The position numbers were made by a program, and so were the translations under genes. 24,454 nucleotides of DNA from a virus, in the IMG/VR virus record IMGVR_UViG_3300047470_000347, positions 1-24,454 of that record. The stretch is one strand, 5' to 3'. This document shows positions 1 through 8,439 of the stretch, one piece after another. The notes beneath the pieces are model-generated. The model was not told where the DNA came from and searched no databases. It saw nothing but the letters and a program-made list of their open reading frames with translations. The number at the start of each line of letters is the position of its first letter. Within the stretch, counting starts at the first letter, position 1.

Positions 1-2
1 AG

Positions 3-3000
3 TTCGCTAAAGCGGCGACAGGCAACGCCGATGCCCTCGGAGAAGCCTTGGCGCTTGGTGCAGACATCTCAATCCCGCTGGAGAAGTGGGCGTCGGTTAT
101 TGCCAAAGATGGCCACCACCGCGGCCTCGAGCAGGATATTCGTGCAACCCCGGACGCGATGACGCTACGGGAGCTTGCTGAGTTCCAACAACGCGCCCCG
201 GAGGAGCTTGAGCGCCTTCGTGATCAGGTCGAACAGGAACATGTGGGCGCATCGGATCGTCGAGTGTTTGAGGACGTGCGCGGCCAGTTGCTGGGCATTG
301 GTCGTGAGGCACAGACGGCAGACAGAGAGGCATCTCTTTATCAGTCTGCCTTCCGATCGCTGGGTGAGCGCGCCGGCGTAGACCCATATGAGCTGTTCAG
401 CCAATACCAACTGCGCGTTGGCCAGGACATTCCCGATATTCTTCGCAGCCCCACTGGCGCCGATCAATTGGATCTGCTGATCGATCGCCTGCGCGCCGGT
501 GATATCCCCGATGATGCGGCGATTCACGGGCCGTCCCTTGTCGACTTCATTCGGGAAAAGGGCGGGATTCGTGATGACGGCGGCGAGCTCGCGGCACGCG
601 ATGCTGATATTGGTCGCCGCGGCCGTAATCGAATTGCCCGGAAGGATGGGCGCAGCCTGGACGACATGGCTGCTCAGGCGGCAGAAGCGGGCTACCTCGA
701 CAACGCGACCAACGCAACGCCTGAGATGCTGCTGGCTTCACTGGACAAAGAGCTGCGCGGGCAAAGGCAGTCGGCTCCTGCAAACGTCAATCAGGCGCTC
801 CAGGATGCCCGAGGTAATCTGGATGAGCTGCAGCGAGCACTCGATCAGTCGGGCATCGATCTGAACGGCTTGGATAACGCTGCTGTACGAAAAGCGTTAC
901 TGGGTACCGATGCCGTTCGATTCGACCAGGCTTCAGGAGATTCCAAAGGTTTCATCCAGTTCGGAGACGATCGCAAGTTCAGTATCAAGCTCACCGACCG
1001 CGCGAACCTTTCGACCTTTTTGCACGAGACTGGACATTTCTACCTCGAGGTCGTTGGTGATTTAGCAGAGCGCGCTGATGCTCCAGATCAGATCAAGCAG
1101 GACTATCAGACCCTGCTGGGTTGGTTCGGAGTCGACGACCGTGGCGAAATCACCACAGAGCACCACGAGCAGTTCGCGAGAGGGTTTGAAGCGTATCTAC
1201 GCGAAGGGAAGGCGCCGAGCGCAGCACTGCAGTCGGCCTTTTCACGCTTCAAAGCGTGGCTGACCCAGATCTACCGAGACGCCAGCCGACTCAACGTCCA
1301 ACTCAATGACGACGTGCGCCGTGTGTTTGATCGGCTTCTGGCCACCGATGACGAAATCGCCGTTGCCCGGGCGCCCTACCGTAGCCTGTTCAGTGATGCA
1401 GAGGCAGCCGGGATGTCGCCGGCAGAGTTTGAGGCCTATCGCACTACAGCGGACAAGGCCGGCCAGGCAGCCGAGGAGCGCCTGACAGCCGAAGCGCTGA
1501 AGGAACTAAGCCGGGAACAGCAAAAGTGGTGGAATGATACTCGAGCAGCGCTAGAGACTGAGGTCACCAAGGAAGTAGATGCGCAGTCGGTCTACCGCGT
1601 TCAGGACTATCTGCGTGAGGGATTGCAAACTGACGGGACAATCGGGGCGCCGGCTAAGCTGGCCCGAGCCCCTCTGGTAGAGCTCTACGGCAAGCCGGTG
1701 GTATCGCGCTTACGTGGCCTGACCAGCGAGGACGGCATTCACCCTGACCTGATCGCCGAACAATTCGGATACACCTCCGGCGATGAGCTGGTGCGGGAAT
1801 TGGTGGGCGCTCGCCCCCGCAAAGAGCTGATTCGAGCGGAAACTGATGCGCGCATGCGCCAGCAATACGGCGATATGTTGAATGACGGCTCATTGGCTGA
1901 TCGCGCCATCGATGCGGTCAACAACGACGAGCGAGCCAAGGTCGTCCAGGAAGAGTTGCGGGCGATTGGCCGCCTTCAACGCCAGGTCAATCGAGTTCGC
2001 CGCGCTCAGGACGCCGATAGCCGTAACCTTCGCAACGAAGCATTTTCGGGTATCCCGGATCTTAAAGCCGTCCACGCTGTTGCGCGCCAAGTGATCGCCG
2101 ACAAGGTAGTCCGCGAGATCCAGCCTCACCTGTACCTAAACGCCGAGCGTAAAGCCAACCGCCAGGCCTTCGACTTTGCCGCCAAGTCGCGCTGGGAAGA
2201 GGCCTCCGAGGCCAAGCAACGGGAGCTGCTGAACCATTATCTGTTCCGCGAAGCGACTGCCGCCCGCAAGGAAGAGGAACGGATTTACACCTTCATGCGC
2301 CGCTTTGAAAAATCATCCACTCGCGAGCGAATAGGAAAAGCCGGCGCCAACTACTTGGAGCAGATCGAGGGGCTGCTTGATCAGTACGAGTTTCGCAAGG
2401 TCAGCGGCCCACAGGCTGAACGCCGCCGCAGCCTTGCCCAGTTCGTCAGTGAGCAGGAAGCCGCCGGCAACATTGTCGCGATACCACAACAACTGATTGA
2501 GCAGAGCGCCCGCGTCAATTACCGGGATCTGACCTTTGAAGAGCTTGGCGGCCTGCGCGACGCGGTGTCGAACATCGAGCATATGGCCAGGCTGAAAAAC
2601 AAGCTGCTGAACCGCAAGGACAAGCGCGATTACGAACAGGCGCGGGCTGACCTGATCAGCGCGCTCGATACGAATGTGCCCAAAAGCGCGCGACGGGTTG
2701 CTGTTTCCGAGAGCAGCGAAACTATGGGCGACAAAGCGACGGGTCTGCTGCAAGGCCTGGACGCCTCGCTGACGCGAATGGAAAACGTGATCAACCGCCT
2801 TGATGGCAGGGACACCAGCGGCCCTTGGCACCAGTTGATCTGGAGCCCGCTGGCCGAGGCACAGGCCAATGAGCGTCAGGTGTTCAATGCTGGTATTCGC
2901 TCAATAGTCGAACGCTTTGCAGGCATGAACGCAGAACGCCTGGCCGATCGTTTCCACATTCCAAGCCTCGGCAAATCATTCAACCGGCGTGAGCTGATCA

Positions 3001-4649
3001 TGCACGCGCTTAACACCGGTAACGCATCCAACCGCACCAAGCTTTTGAAAGGGAACAAGCTCGACGACGCATCGCTGACTGACATGCTCGGCCGGCTTGA
3101 TAAACAGGACTGGGATCTGGTGCAGTCGGTTTGGGATTCCTTCGACGACCTATGGCCCGATATCGCTGCCATGTACAAACGCTTGTCTGGTGTTGAACCG
3201 CCGCGCATTGAACCAACGCCAGTTAAAACTGCATTCGGGGAGTACCGTGGTGGATACTTTCCCATCATCTACGACCGAAAACGAGCGGGCGCACCGCCGG
3301 CGGCAGTCGGTGGCGAGCTGTTTGGCGAGGGGTTCGAAGGGGCATTGCCGGGCAACGGATTCACGAATCAGCGCAATGAGAGTGTATCGGGGCCGCTGCT
3401 GCTCGACCTAAGCGCCATCCCCCAGCGCCTGGCCCAGCATGTCCACGACCTGACTCACCGGGAAGCATTGCAGGACGCGCATCGCCTTACGCAGGATCCA
3501 TACGTTCGGGCCGTGCTTATCAACAAGCTAGGCCCGCGGGGAGCTGATGCATTCCTGCCATGGTTGAGGGCCATCGCAAATGACCGTAACCCACCGGAGA
3601 CTGGCAACTTTAACCAGTTCCTGGACGCGGCACGGACGAACACTTCCATCGTAGGATTGGGGCTTTCGACAACAACCCTACTGGCCCAGGCGGCGGGACT
3701 GATACCCGGTCTGCTGTATACGAAACCTCGTGAGCTCGCCACCTCCCTGCTTGAAGGCGTGCGGTCGCCAACTGAAACCTACCGGATGATCACCGAGGCC
3801 TCTCCTGCGATGCGTCAACGCTGGGACATGGAGGACGGGCGGCTTCAATCCAACATGAGCGCCCTCATCGGCCGCAATGCCTACTTTCGCAAGAAAGCCG
3901 ACCTGGTGCGCTTCTCATTCAACCTGTTGGGATATCTCGACCGGGGCATTTCCGGCGCGATCTGGCTGGCCTCTTACCGCGAAGCTGTTGCGGCAGGCAA
4001 AGACAGTGCCGCCGCAGTGTTGGACGGAGACAAGGCTGTCCGGCAATCCCAGGGTGGCACCGGGGCGATGGACATCGCAGCCATCCAACGCAAAGACCAG
4101 GGCGCTGCGATGCGATTGCTGACGATGTTCTACACACCGTTCAGCGCCTACTACAACCAGAACCGAGACCTGGCCTTCGAAGCACGTCAGGGGACACGAA
4201 CCGTTGCCAGTGCAGCGGCGTCAATGCTGGCTCTGGCGTTCTTCCAGGGTGTCATAGGTGATCTGCTTACTGGTAAGGGCCCAGAAGAGGATGAGAACAC
4301 GGCAGCGTGGATGGCGAAAAGCACGCTTGGCTTCGGCGTATCCGGCTTCCCAGTCATTCGGGACACTATCGGCTCCGCATTGAGTGGTCACGCCGGGTCG
4401 TTATCACCTGCATGGCAGGCGATCAACGCTGGCCGCCAACTGACCTCAGCAGTCGCTGGCGCAGCAAGTGGTGACAAAGACCCAGGGCAAGTGGTCAAAT
4501 CCGCCATAACGGCAACTGGCTACCTGCTAGGCATTCCAGTCAAACCTATCACCAGGCAAGGTACTTACCTGTGGGATATATCGGCTGGAGATGAAGAGCC
4601 GGAGGACGCAGCTGCGTTCATGAAAGGACTTCTCACAGGGAAAAAATAA
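3..4649 (+). CDS. Giant DNA-ejection / internal virion protein, C-terminal 1548 residues (5' end outside window)
   Basis: The frame is open from the first bases, so the gene starts outside the window; the TTG at 48 is only an internal codon. The product resembles the very large 'large polyvalent protein' ejection proteins of podoviruses, which fill the role of T7 gp16 and help carry DNA across the cell envelope. An HExxH motif (HETGH, nt 1023-1037) with a downstream acidic helix (FARGFEAYL, about nt 1173-1199) looks like a zinc-metallopeptidase remnant or active domain. Long charged helical and coiled-coil stretches fill nt 1380-2800. The C-terminal third has hydrophobic segments near nt 3650-3720 and 4200-4275, and an ending typical of this family. 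A small membrane-protein gene follows after 2 nt. It probably continues the truncated gene at 23012-24454. The role is inferred from family and context; the exact biochemical activity is unknown. Confidence 0.8.
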   Translation, partial: FAKAATGNADALGEALALGADISIPLEKWASVIAKDGHHRGLEQDIRATPDAMTLRELAEFQQRAPEELERLRDQVEQEHVGASDRRVFEDVRGQLLGIGREAQTADREASLYQSAFRSLGERAGVDPYELFSQYQLRVGQDIPDILRSPTGADQLDLLIDRLRAGDIPDDAAIHGPSLVDFIREKGGIRDDGGELAARDADIGRRGRNRIARKDGRSLDDMAAQAAEAGYLDNATNATPEMLLASLDKELRGQRQSAPANVNQALQDARGNLDELQRALDQSGIDLNGLDNAAVRKALLGTDAVRFDQASGDSKGFIQFGDDRKFSIKLTDRANLSTFLHETGHFYLEVVGDLAERADAPDQIKQDYQTLLGWFGVDDRGEITTEHHEQFARGFEAYLREGKAPSAALQSAFSRFKAWLTQIYRDASRLNVQLNDDVRRVFDRLLATDDEIAVARAPYRSLFSDAEAAGMSPAEFEAYRTTADKAGQAAEERLTAEALKELSREQQKWWNDTRAALETEVTKEVDAQSVYRVQDYLREGLQTDGTIGAPAKLARAPLVELYGKPVVSRLRGLTSEDGIHPDLIAEQFGYTSGDELVRELVGARPRKELIRAETDARMRQQYGDMLNDGSLADRAIDAVNNDERAKVVQEELRAIGRLQRQVNRVRRAQDADSRNLRNEAFSGIPDLKAVHAVARQVIADKVVREIQPHLYLNAERKANRQAFDFAAKSRWEEASEAKQRELLNHYLFREATAARKEEERIYTFMRRFEKSSTRERIGKAGANYLEQIEGLLDQYEFRKVSGPQAERRRSLAQFVSEQEAAGNIVAIPQQLIEQSARVNYRDLTFEELGGLRDAVSNIEHMARLKNKLLNRKDKRDYEQARADLISALDTNVPKSARRVAVSESSETMGDKATGLLQGLDASLTRMENVINRLDGRDTSGPWHQLIWSPLAEAQANERQVFNAGIRSIVERFAGMNAERLADRFHIPSLGKSFNRRELIMHALNTGNASNRTKLLKGNKLDDASLTDMLGRLDKQDWDLVQSVWDSFDDLWPDIAAMYKRLSGVEPPRIEPTPVKTAFGEYRGGYFPIIYDRKRAGAPPAAVGGELFGEGFEGALPGNGFTNQRNESVSGPLLLDLSAIPQRLAQHVHDLTHREALQDAHRLTQDPYVRAVLINKLGPRGADAFLPWLRAIANDRNPPETGNFNQFLDAARTNTSIVGLGLSTTTLLAQAAGLIPGLLYTKPRELATSLLEGVRSPTETYRMITEASPAMRQRWDMEDGRLQSNMSALIGRNAYFRKKADLVRFSFNLLGYLDRGISGAIWLASYREAVAAGKDSAAAVLDGDKAVRQSQGGTGAMDIAAIQRKDQGAAMRLLTMFYTPFSAYYNQNRDLAFEARQGTRTVASAAASMLALAFFQGVIGDLLTGKGPEEDENTAAWMAKSTLGFGVSGFPVIRDTIGSALSGHAGSLSPAWQAINAGRQLTSAVAGAASGDKDPGQVVKSAITATGYLLGIPVKPITRQGTYLWDISAGDEEPEDAAAFMKGLLTGKK

Positions 4650-4651
4650 CC

Positions 4652-4903
4652 ATGATGCGAGCGCTCGGTATCGTTTTGAATCTAGCCCTGATCGGGGTTG
4701 TGGTATTCCTAATCAGTAAGGAAGGGATGCCGAGTGGAGGGTGGCAGATTGCTCTAGTTGTTCTGCTGGTGCTCGCCCCCCTATTCAACTTGGTACTTTT
4801 GCGCAGCCGAACTGGCCAATCAAACGGCCAAGGGCTCTTGTCCCTTTACCTGGAGCGAAAGGCTTTGGAAGAGCGCAAGAAGATCGCAGAGCTGAAAAAG
4901 TAA
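4652..4903 (+). CDS. Small two-span membrane protein, end of late operon
   Basis: This 83-residue protein has two hydrophobic segments (about residues 5-22 and 31-50) separated by a short polar turn, then a charged tail ending in lysines (LEERKKIAELKK). It starts 2 nt after the stop of the giant ejection protein, with GGGA upstream as a weak ribosome site, so it is probably co-translated with it. Similar small membrane proteins often sit directly after gp16-like genes in podovirus late operons. That is a recollection of gene order, not a domain match. An intrinsic terminator follows, marking the operon end. It could be an inner-membrane partner of the ejection complex or a holin-like protein; the sequence does not decide between these. 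Confidence 0.7.
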   Translation: MMRALGIVLNLALIGVVVFLISKEGMPSGGWQIALVVLLVLAPLFNLVLLRSRTGQSNGQGLLSLYLERKALEERKKIAELKK

Positions 4904-4923
4904 CCTGACCACGCAGAACATCA

Positions 4924-4949
4924 GACCCGCTCCGGCGGGTCTTTTGTTT
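4924..4949 (+). terminator. Rho-independent terminator of the late operon
   Basis: A perfect 7-bp stem GACCCGC / GCGGGTC with a TCCG loop is followed by TTTTGTTT. It lies 20 nt after the stop codon of the small membrane protein and would end late transcription before the accessory region. Confidence 0.9.
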
Positions 4950-5037
4950 CCTCCGTCATGCTGGTAACAGCGATGTAACGTTTCATACAACAGCTGATGA
5001 AAGACATCGAGCACTCTTTCTGTGGCAACGATTCGTC

Positions 5038-5059
5038 AACGGTCGTTGAACGGTCGTTG
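5038..5059. repeat. 11-bp tandem repeat with internal palindrome
   Basis: AACGGTCGTTG occurs twice back to back (5038-5048 and 5049-5059), and each copy is part of a CAACG-GT-CGTTG type palindrome. It lies in the gap of about 220 bp between the late-operon terminator and the 3' end of the reverse-strand AlpA gene. It may be a protein-binding site. No coding function is visible in this gap. Confidence 0.6.
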
Positions 5060-5126
5060 GTTCCTCATGCCGTTGTCGCGCGCGCACGCCCATAGAAACC
5101 CAGCGGGCCATGCAGCTAGGCGCAAG

Positions 5127-5420
5127 CTAACGCTGATTGTTCATTGGTTGCTGATCGTTCGGGACGGACGGTACTGAATATCCTCGGGAGGCGGCTACCC
5201 GCTCGTGGGCCCATGCCAAAACCTCGGATTTGATCCAAGCAACGGAGTTGCCGCCCAGCCTGATCTGTTTAGGGAAAGTGCCCTCTTTGGCCATTACGTA
5301 GATTGAGGTTGTACTGAGACCAATGATCCTCTTCACCTCCCGCAACCGAATGAATTCAATATCGTCAGCAAATCGCTCGGACTCGCTAGCGGAGTTGATA
5401 CTGGGATTGGAGTTGTTCAT
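5127..5420 (-). CDS. AlpA-family helix-turn-helix regulator (second copy)
   Basis: This 97-residue protein carries the AlpA/MerR-like winged helix at about residues 20-80: IRLREVKRIIGLSTTSIYVMAK, then the wing GTFPKQIRLGGNSVAWIKSEVLAWAHERVAASRG. AlpA proteins are small DNA-binding activators, and sometimes excisionases, of P4-type satellites and prophages. The start is supported by AAGGAAG a few bases upstream on the reverse strand. It is divergent from the MobV gene, and the shared intergenic region holds the candidate oriT, so it may control mobilisation or excision. The core is clearly related to the AlpA at 13834-14055 (shared FPKQ, VxWIxxEVLAW and SRG blocks). The N- and C-terminal extensions are polar and look disordered. 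Confidence 0.88.
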   Translation of the reverse strand: MNNSNPSINSASESERFADDIEFIRLREVKRIIGLSTTSIYVMAKEGTFPKQIRLGGNSVAWIKSEVLAWAHERVAASRGYSVPSVPNDQQPMNNQR

Positions 5421-5642
5421 TTCTGGCTTCCTTCAGCAAATTGATGATTTCGATATATCCAGCGGCTCAGTGGGCTGACCGTTGGAATTGGTGAGCGTAG
5501 TGCGCAGGGACTGCCCACTTTCGATCGCTGCTGCCGGGTTGCAGCACCACGAAAACAGTTGAAGGAAAAAACGGACTGCTGAGCGCGCAGGTACATTATG
5601 GAGCGCCGACCTGATCCTCCACGGAACGTGGCGAACAACAAA

Positions 5643-5673
5643 CGCAGTTTGTGTAGTGAGTACACAAGCTGCG
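5643..5673 (+). other. oriT: Candidate origin of transfer (oriT) of MobV type
   Basis: A 12-bp inverted repeat (CGCAGTTTGTGT, 5643-5654; ACACAAGCTGCG, 5662-5673; one G-T wobble) encloses a 7-base loop AGTGAGT. Relaxases of the MobV/Mob_Pre family nick near the junction of such an inverted repeat; the pMV158 site is TAGTGTG/TTA, and here TAGTGAG/TAC is in the same position. It lies 76 nt upstream of the mob start codon, the usual oriT location. The nick position is inferred by analogy only. Confidence 0.6.
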
Positions 5674-5748
5674 CTTGGGGTGACTTGCGCCGGCCTTTGC
5701 TCCGCCCGCACGCTGAAGATGAGAACACTCAGCACGGGGGAGGCAGTT

Positions 5749-6708
5749 ATGCCTTACACGATACTAAGAACAAAAAAGCTGAAGTCAGTTGTCGGGATCT
5801 TGGGATCAGGCCGGCACACATTTCGGGAGATGCCCACGCCGAACTCCAATGGCACACCCAACCTGCATGTTGGTGGCGCATCGACTGCAGCCGGTCTTGC
5901 CAACGCGGTCTTGGCCAAGCTGCCTGAACGCCGGCGTAAGGGTGCGGTGCTCTGCATTGAATATCTAATCACCGCGAGCCCCGAGGCATTCACTCGGCAT
6001 GGCGGGACGATGCCAGACACAGGCGGCTACTTCGACCGGGCCATAGCTTGGCTGAAGGCTCGGCACGGCGGCGCGAACATTGTCAGTGCAACCGTTCACC
6101 TGGATGAGAGGACGCCCCACCTTGTCGCGTACGTCGTGCCGGTGACCAAGGACGGGAGACTGTCTGCGCGTGATTTTCTCGGTGGTGCCGCCAAGCTGCG
6201 CAAGATGCAGACCGACTTCCATCATTGGTGCGGGAAGCCGTTCGGGATGTCTCGCGGGATCGAGGGAGCCAAGGCCTCACATCAGAAGGTTGGCCAGTAT
6301 TACCAGGGGCTCGCCGCTGCTGAGCCGGCCATTGAACGATCAGACTTGGCCGCTGCGGTCGTCGGGATACAGACGAAAAACTATAAGGCGCTGCTGCTGA
6401 AGGCCAAGACTTCGGCCATACAGGACGAGCTTCAACGCTCAGCCACTGAGGCGCTACATGCGCGGCAGGCGGCTCTGGATCGGCAGGTGGTCGAGCTCAG
6501 GCAGGCCCAGCGGGCGCTTGAGGATCGGGAGATAGCGTTAGAAAAAGGAATTGATCAGTTGGCAGAGGTTGATCGAGCATTCGAGCTCGCAACCCTTACA
6601 GCCACTCGGGAAAGAGATCGGGCAGACCATTTCGGGAAACGGCTGGAAGCTTTGTTGTGGAAGCTAGGGGCCGCTAACATCGAAACAGTGCCTGAACCAG
6701 CAACCTAA
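5749..6708 (+). CDS. mobV: MobV / Mob_Pre family relaxase
   Basis: This 319-residue protein opens with the family's N-terminal motif (YTILRTKKLKS). It carries motif III of MobV relaxases, HLDERTPHLVAYVVP (H117, D119, E120, P123, H124), which binds metal and supports nicking of oriT DNA. The third histidine of the classic HxDExxPHxH version is Val here, which I believe is common in Gram-negative members. The C-terminal third (about residues 215-300) is Ala/Gln/Arg-rich coiled coil, as in other Mob proteins. The ATG at 5749 is chosen over an upstream in-frame ATG (5656) because GGGGGAGG lies just before it and family homology begins there. The gene would allow transfer of the element with help from another conjugation system. 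No coupling protein or mating-pair genes are present. Confidence 0.88.
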   Translation: MPYTILRTKKLKSVVGILGSGRHTFREMPTPNSNGTPNLHVGGASTAAGLANAVLAKLPERRRKGAVLCIEYLITASPEAFTRHGGTMPDTGGYFDRAIAWLKARHGGANIVSATVHLDERTPHLVAYVVPVTKDGRLSARDFLGGAAKLRKMQTDFHHWCGKPFGMSRGIEGAKASHQKVGQYYQGLAAAEPAIERSDLAAAVVGIQTKNYKALLLKAKTSAIQDELQRSATEALHARQAALDRQVVELRQAQRALEDREIALEKGIDQLAEVDRAFELATLTATRERDRADHFGKRLEALLWKLGAANIETVPEPAT

Positions 6709-6713
6709 ATTGA

Positions 6714-6735
6714 AAAGCCCAGCGCTTGGCTGGGC
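6714..6735 (-). terminator. Intrinsic terminator, reverse strand
   Basis: A 7-bp stem GCCCAGC / GCTGGGC (6717-6723 with 6729-6735) lies between two convergent genes. Read on the reverse strand it is followed by TTTTCAATTT, so it best fits the end of the XRE/ImmA-IrrE transcript. On the forward strand the T-tract is poor. Confidence 0.75.
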
Positions 6736-6739
6736 TCGA

Positions 6740-7804
6740 CTACTTGACGATATGGAATCGAGGTTTCGATTCTAGTTGGTAGAGCTTTCTAAAGTCTGTA
6801 GCGACCAACCCAAGGGTACTCATCATTTCTTCGTGAGAATACCCAAGATCCTCCATATGAACTTCCAATACATCAGTTGTCAATGCGGCACTCTCATGCG
6901 GAAAATCAAGCTCAGATGGTTCTCTTAGTCGAAACCCCATACTACTAAGCTGCCGCCACATGTAGTCTCCTTGGGATTTCGTAATTGCTCCGATAGTTAT
7001 CGAGCGATATAAAAGAGCCGCTATGGACACCTTCCAAACTGGTTTGAGTGCTGCAAGCGATTTTATGCTCGCGTACTTGAGGTCGTAATAAATATCCTTG
7101 GAAGGCATAAGAAACGCGGCAGCAAATTTATTTGCCTCGTCCTCCATTGAAGGGCTTGGCTGCCGATGCATTATTAAGTGGCCCAGCTCATGCGCCAGTG
7201 AAAACCTCATCCTGTCTGCCGGCTGATTCTTGCTGAGGAATATGCACGGGGGCATTCCTTTAACAGCCATCGTAACCCCATCAACCTTCCCATCTGGAAA
7301 GTCGCAGACAAAAATAAGAACTCCAGCCCTCTCAACGAAATCAATTAAGTTTTTAACTGGCCCGTTGGGCATCATCCAAGTCCTACGAACAAGAGATGCA
7401 ATTTCTTCGGCGTCACCGCCATACTGCTCTATATCAAGATAAGGGAGTTCGTACTCCTTCGATATATCAACAGACCTCAAAAGCTTTCTATAGTGCATCA
7501 TCCGAAGGTTCATTTCGGCCTGAACGGAGTCCAGCGTTTTCTGAGGAACGCTGGCTTTTTTCCTGTAGGCGTGAACACTAATAGGGAGCCCATAGACCCT
7601 ATCTTGATTGAAAAAGTGCACTTGTGGAAAGGACAACACCCTGGACAAAATTTCCAAGGTGTCTTCTCCCGGCTCAATTAGACCGTTTTCTATTTTTGAC
7701 AAGTAGCCTTGCGTTATTCCGGTTGCTTTGGCAAGTGCTATCTGGCTAACACCACGGAATTGTCGAGCCAATTGGAGCATTTCCGGATTGAATCTATTAT
7801 TCAT
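6740..7804 (-). CDS. XRE-family regulator fused to ImmA/IrrE metallopeptidase
   Basis: This 354-residue two-domain protein has an N-terminal XRE helix-turn-helix (about residues 8-62, with SQIALAKATGITQGYLSKIENG). It also has an ImmA/IrrE (COG2856, M78-like) peptidase domain with HELGH at 205-209 and the downstream ligand region EDEANKFAAAFLMP (E223 as probable third ligand). Such proteins cleave or inactivate repressors, or act as antitoxin/regulators in toxin-antitoxin and defence loci. Its ATG overlaps the stop of the upstream 212-aa gene (ATGA), so the two are translationally coupled on the reverse strand. The base composition of this pair is visibly more AT-rich than its neighbours, which points to separate acquisition. 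I favour a toxin-antitoxin or phage-defence unit; a lysogeny regulator is the alternative. Confidence 0.85.
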   Translation of the reverse strand: MNNRFNPEMLQLARQFRGVSQIALAKATGITQGYLSKIENGLIEPGEDTLEILSRVLSFPQVHFFNQDRVYGLPISVHAYRKKASVPQKTLDSVQAEMNLRMMHYRKLLRSVDISKEYELPYLDIEQYGGDAEEIASLVRRTWMMPNGPVKNLIDFVERAGVLIFVCDFPDGKVDGVTMAVKGMPPCIFLSKNQPADRMRFSLAHELGHLIMHRQPSPSMEDEANKFAAAFLMPSKDIYYDLKYASIKSLAALKPVWKVSIAALLYRSITIGAITKSQGDYMWRQLSSMGFRLREPSELDFPHESAALTTDVLEVHMEDLGYSHEEMMSTLGLVATDFRKLYQLESKPRFHIVK

Positions 7805-8439
7805 GTTGAAGGCGTAGCTTTATTACCGGTTTCAGGGGACGAAGCCAACTTATCAGCAAGCTCTTTTTTGACGGACACTCGCCGTTTTTTCGGTACCGCT
7901 TTCTGTTGATCCGCTTGCTTTTCTGGAGCAACCGCTTCGATAGAAACAACTGGAGCAGTATGACGTTCATATACAGAATGAGTCCAAGCTACAGACGCAC
8001 CATCTCTTCGAACGAGCTTAATGAAATTAATTTCTGTTTCGAGCTTATTGAGAACATAAATGATCTCAGTTTTTACGGCTTCAGGAATACCCAACACACG
8101 TTGCTCAGGATCGTGGAATGCCAAAGCCATCGCAGTCGGATAGTTACTGCTGACGCCCTTCTCATCCGCCTTTTTGAAGCGAAAAGCGAGCTGCTGGCCA
8201 ATCATGAAAATACATGTATTCGCAGATCGATTTACGTGAATATTAGGTAGAGGATCCAGTGTTTCCTCAAGTGCCTTGGTAGCTATATCCCATACCATAT
8301 TGGCTCGAGTACGATTGCAAAAGACAGTTCTGAGTGGCGTAGATAGCCAAACACTCCAAGCTTGGAGAATGGCCTCGGAAATATGTCTTTCGAAAGGTTT
8401 TATCAATTCGCTGAGATCGGAGTCTGATAGAGAGGTCAT
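7801..8439 (-). CDS. Unknown 212-aa partner of the XRE/ImmA-IrrE protein
   Basis: I do not recognise a catalytic motif. The N-terminal 150 residues look like a compact globular domain (for example AILQAWSVWLSTPLRTVFCNRTRANMVWDIATKALEE). The last 55 residues are low-complexity, Lys/Ala/Pro-rich and basic (KKRRVSVKKELADKL), like a nucleic-acid-binding or disordered tail. It is the first gene of a reverse-strand operon with the XRE/ImmA-IrrE gene, with a 4-base overlap. The arrangement of a small unknown protein with a COG2856 protein resembles toxin-antitoxin type defence pairs such as RosmerTA; this is from memory and not a sequence match. AT-rich codon use sets it apart from the phage-like genes on either side. 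Confidence 0.75.
   Translation of the reverse strand: MTSLSDSDLSELIKPFERHISEAILQAWSVWLSTPLRTVFCNRTRANMVWDIATKALEETLDPLPNIHVNRSANTCIFMIGQQLAFRFKKADEKGVSSNYPTAMALAFHDPEQRVLGIPEAVKTEIIYVLNKLETEINFIKLVRRDGASVAWTHSVYERHTAPVVSIEAVAPEKQADQQKAVPKKRRVSVKKELADKLASSPETGNKATPST

Noticed and set aside
5417-5735. Two overlapping reverse-strand frames of about 100 codons between alpA and mobV
   Set aside because: They cover the oriT-like inverted repeat and show no protein-like features; treated as intergenic.
5598-5927. Forward frame of 109 codons overlapping the start of mobV
   Set aside because: It runs in another frame through the mobV N-terminus and the oriT; mobV has the motif evidence.
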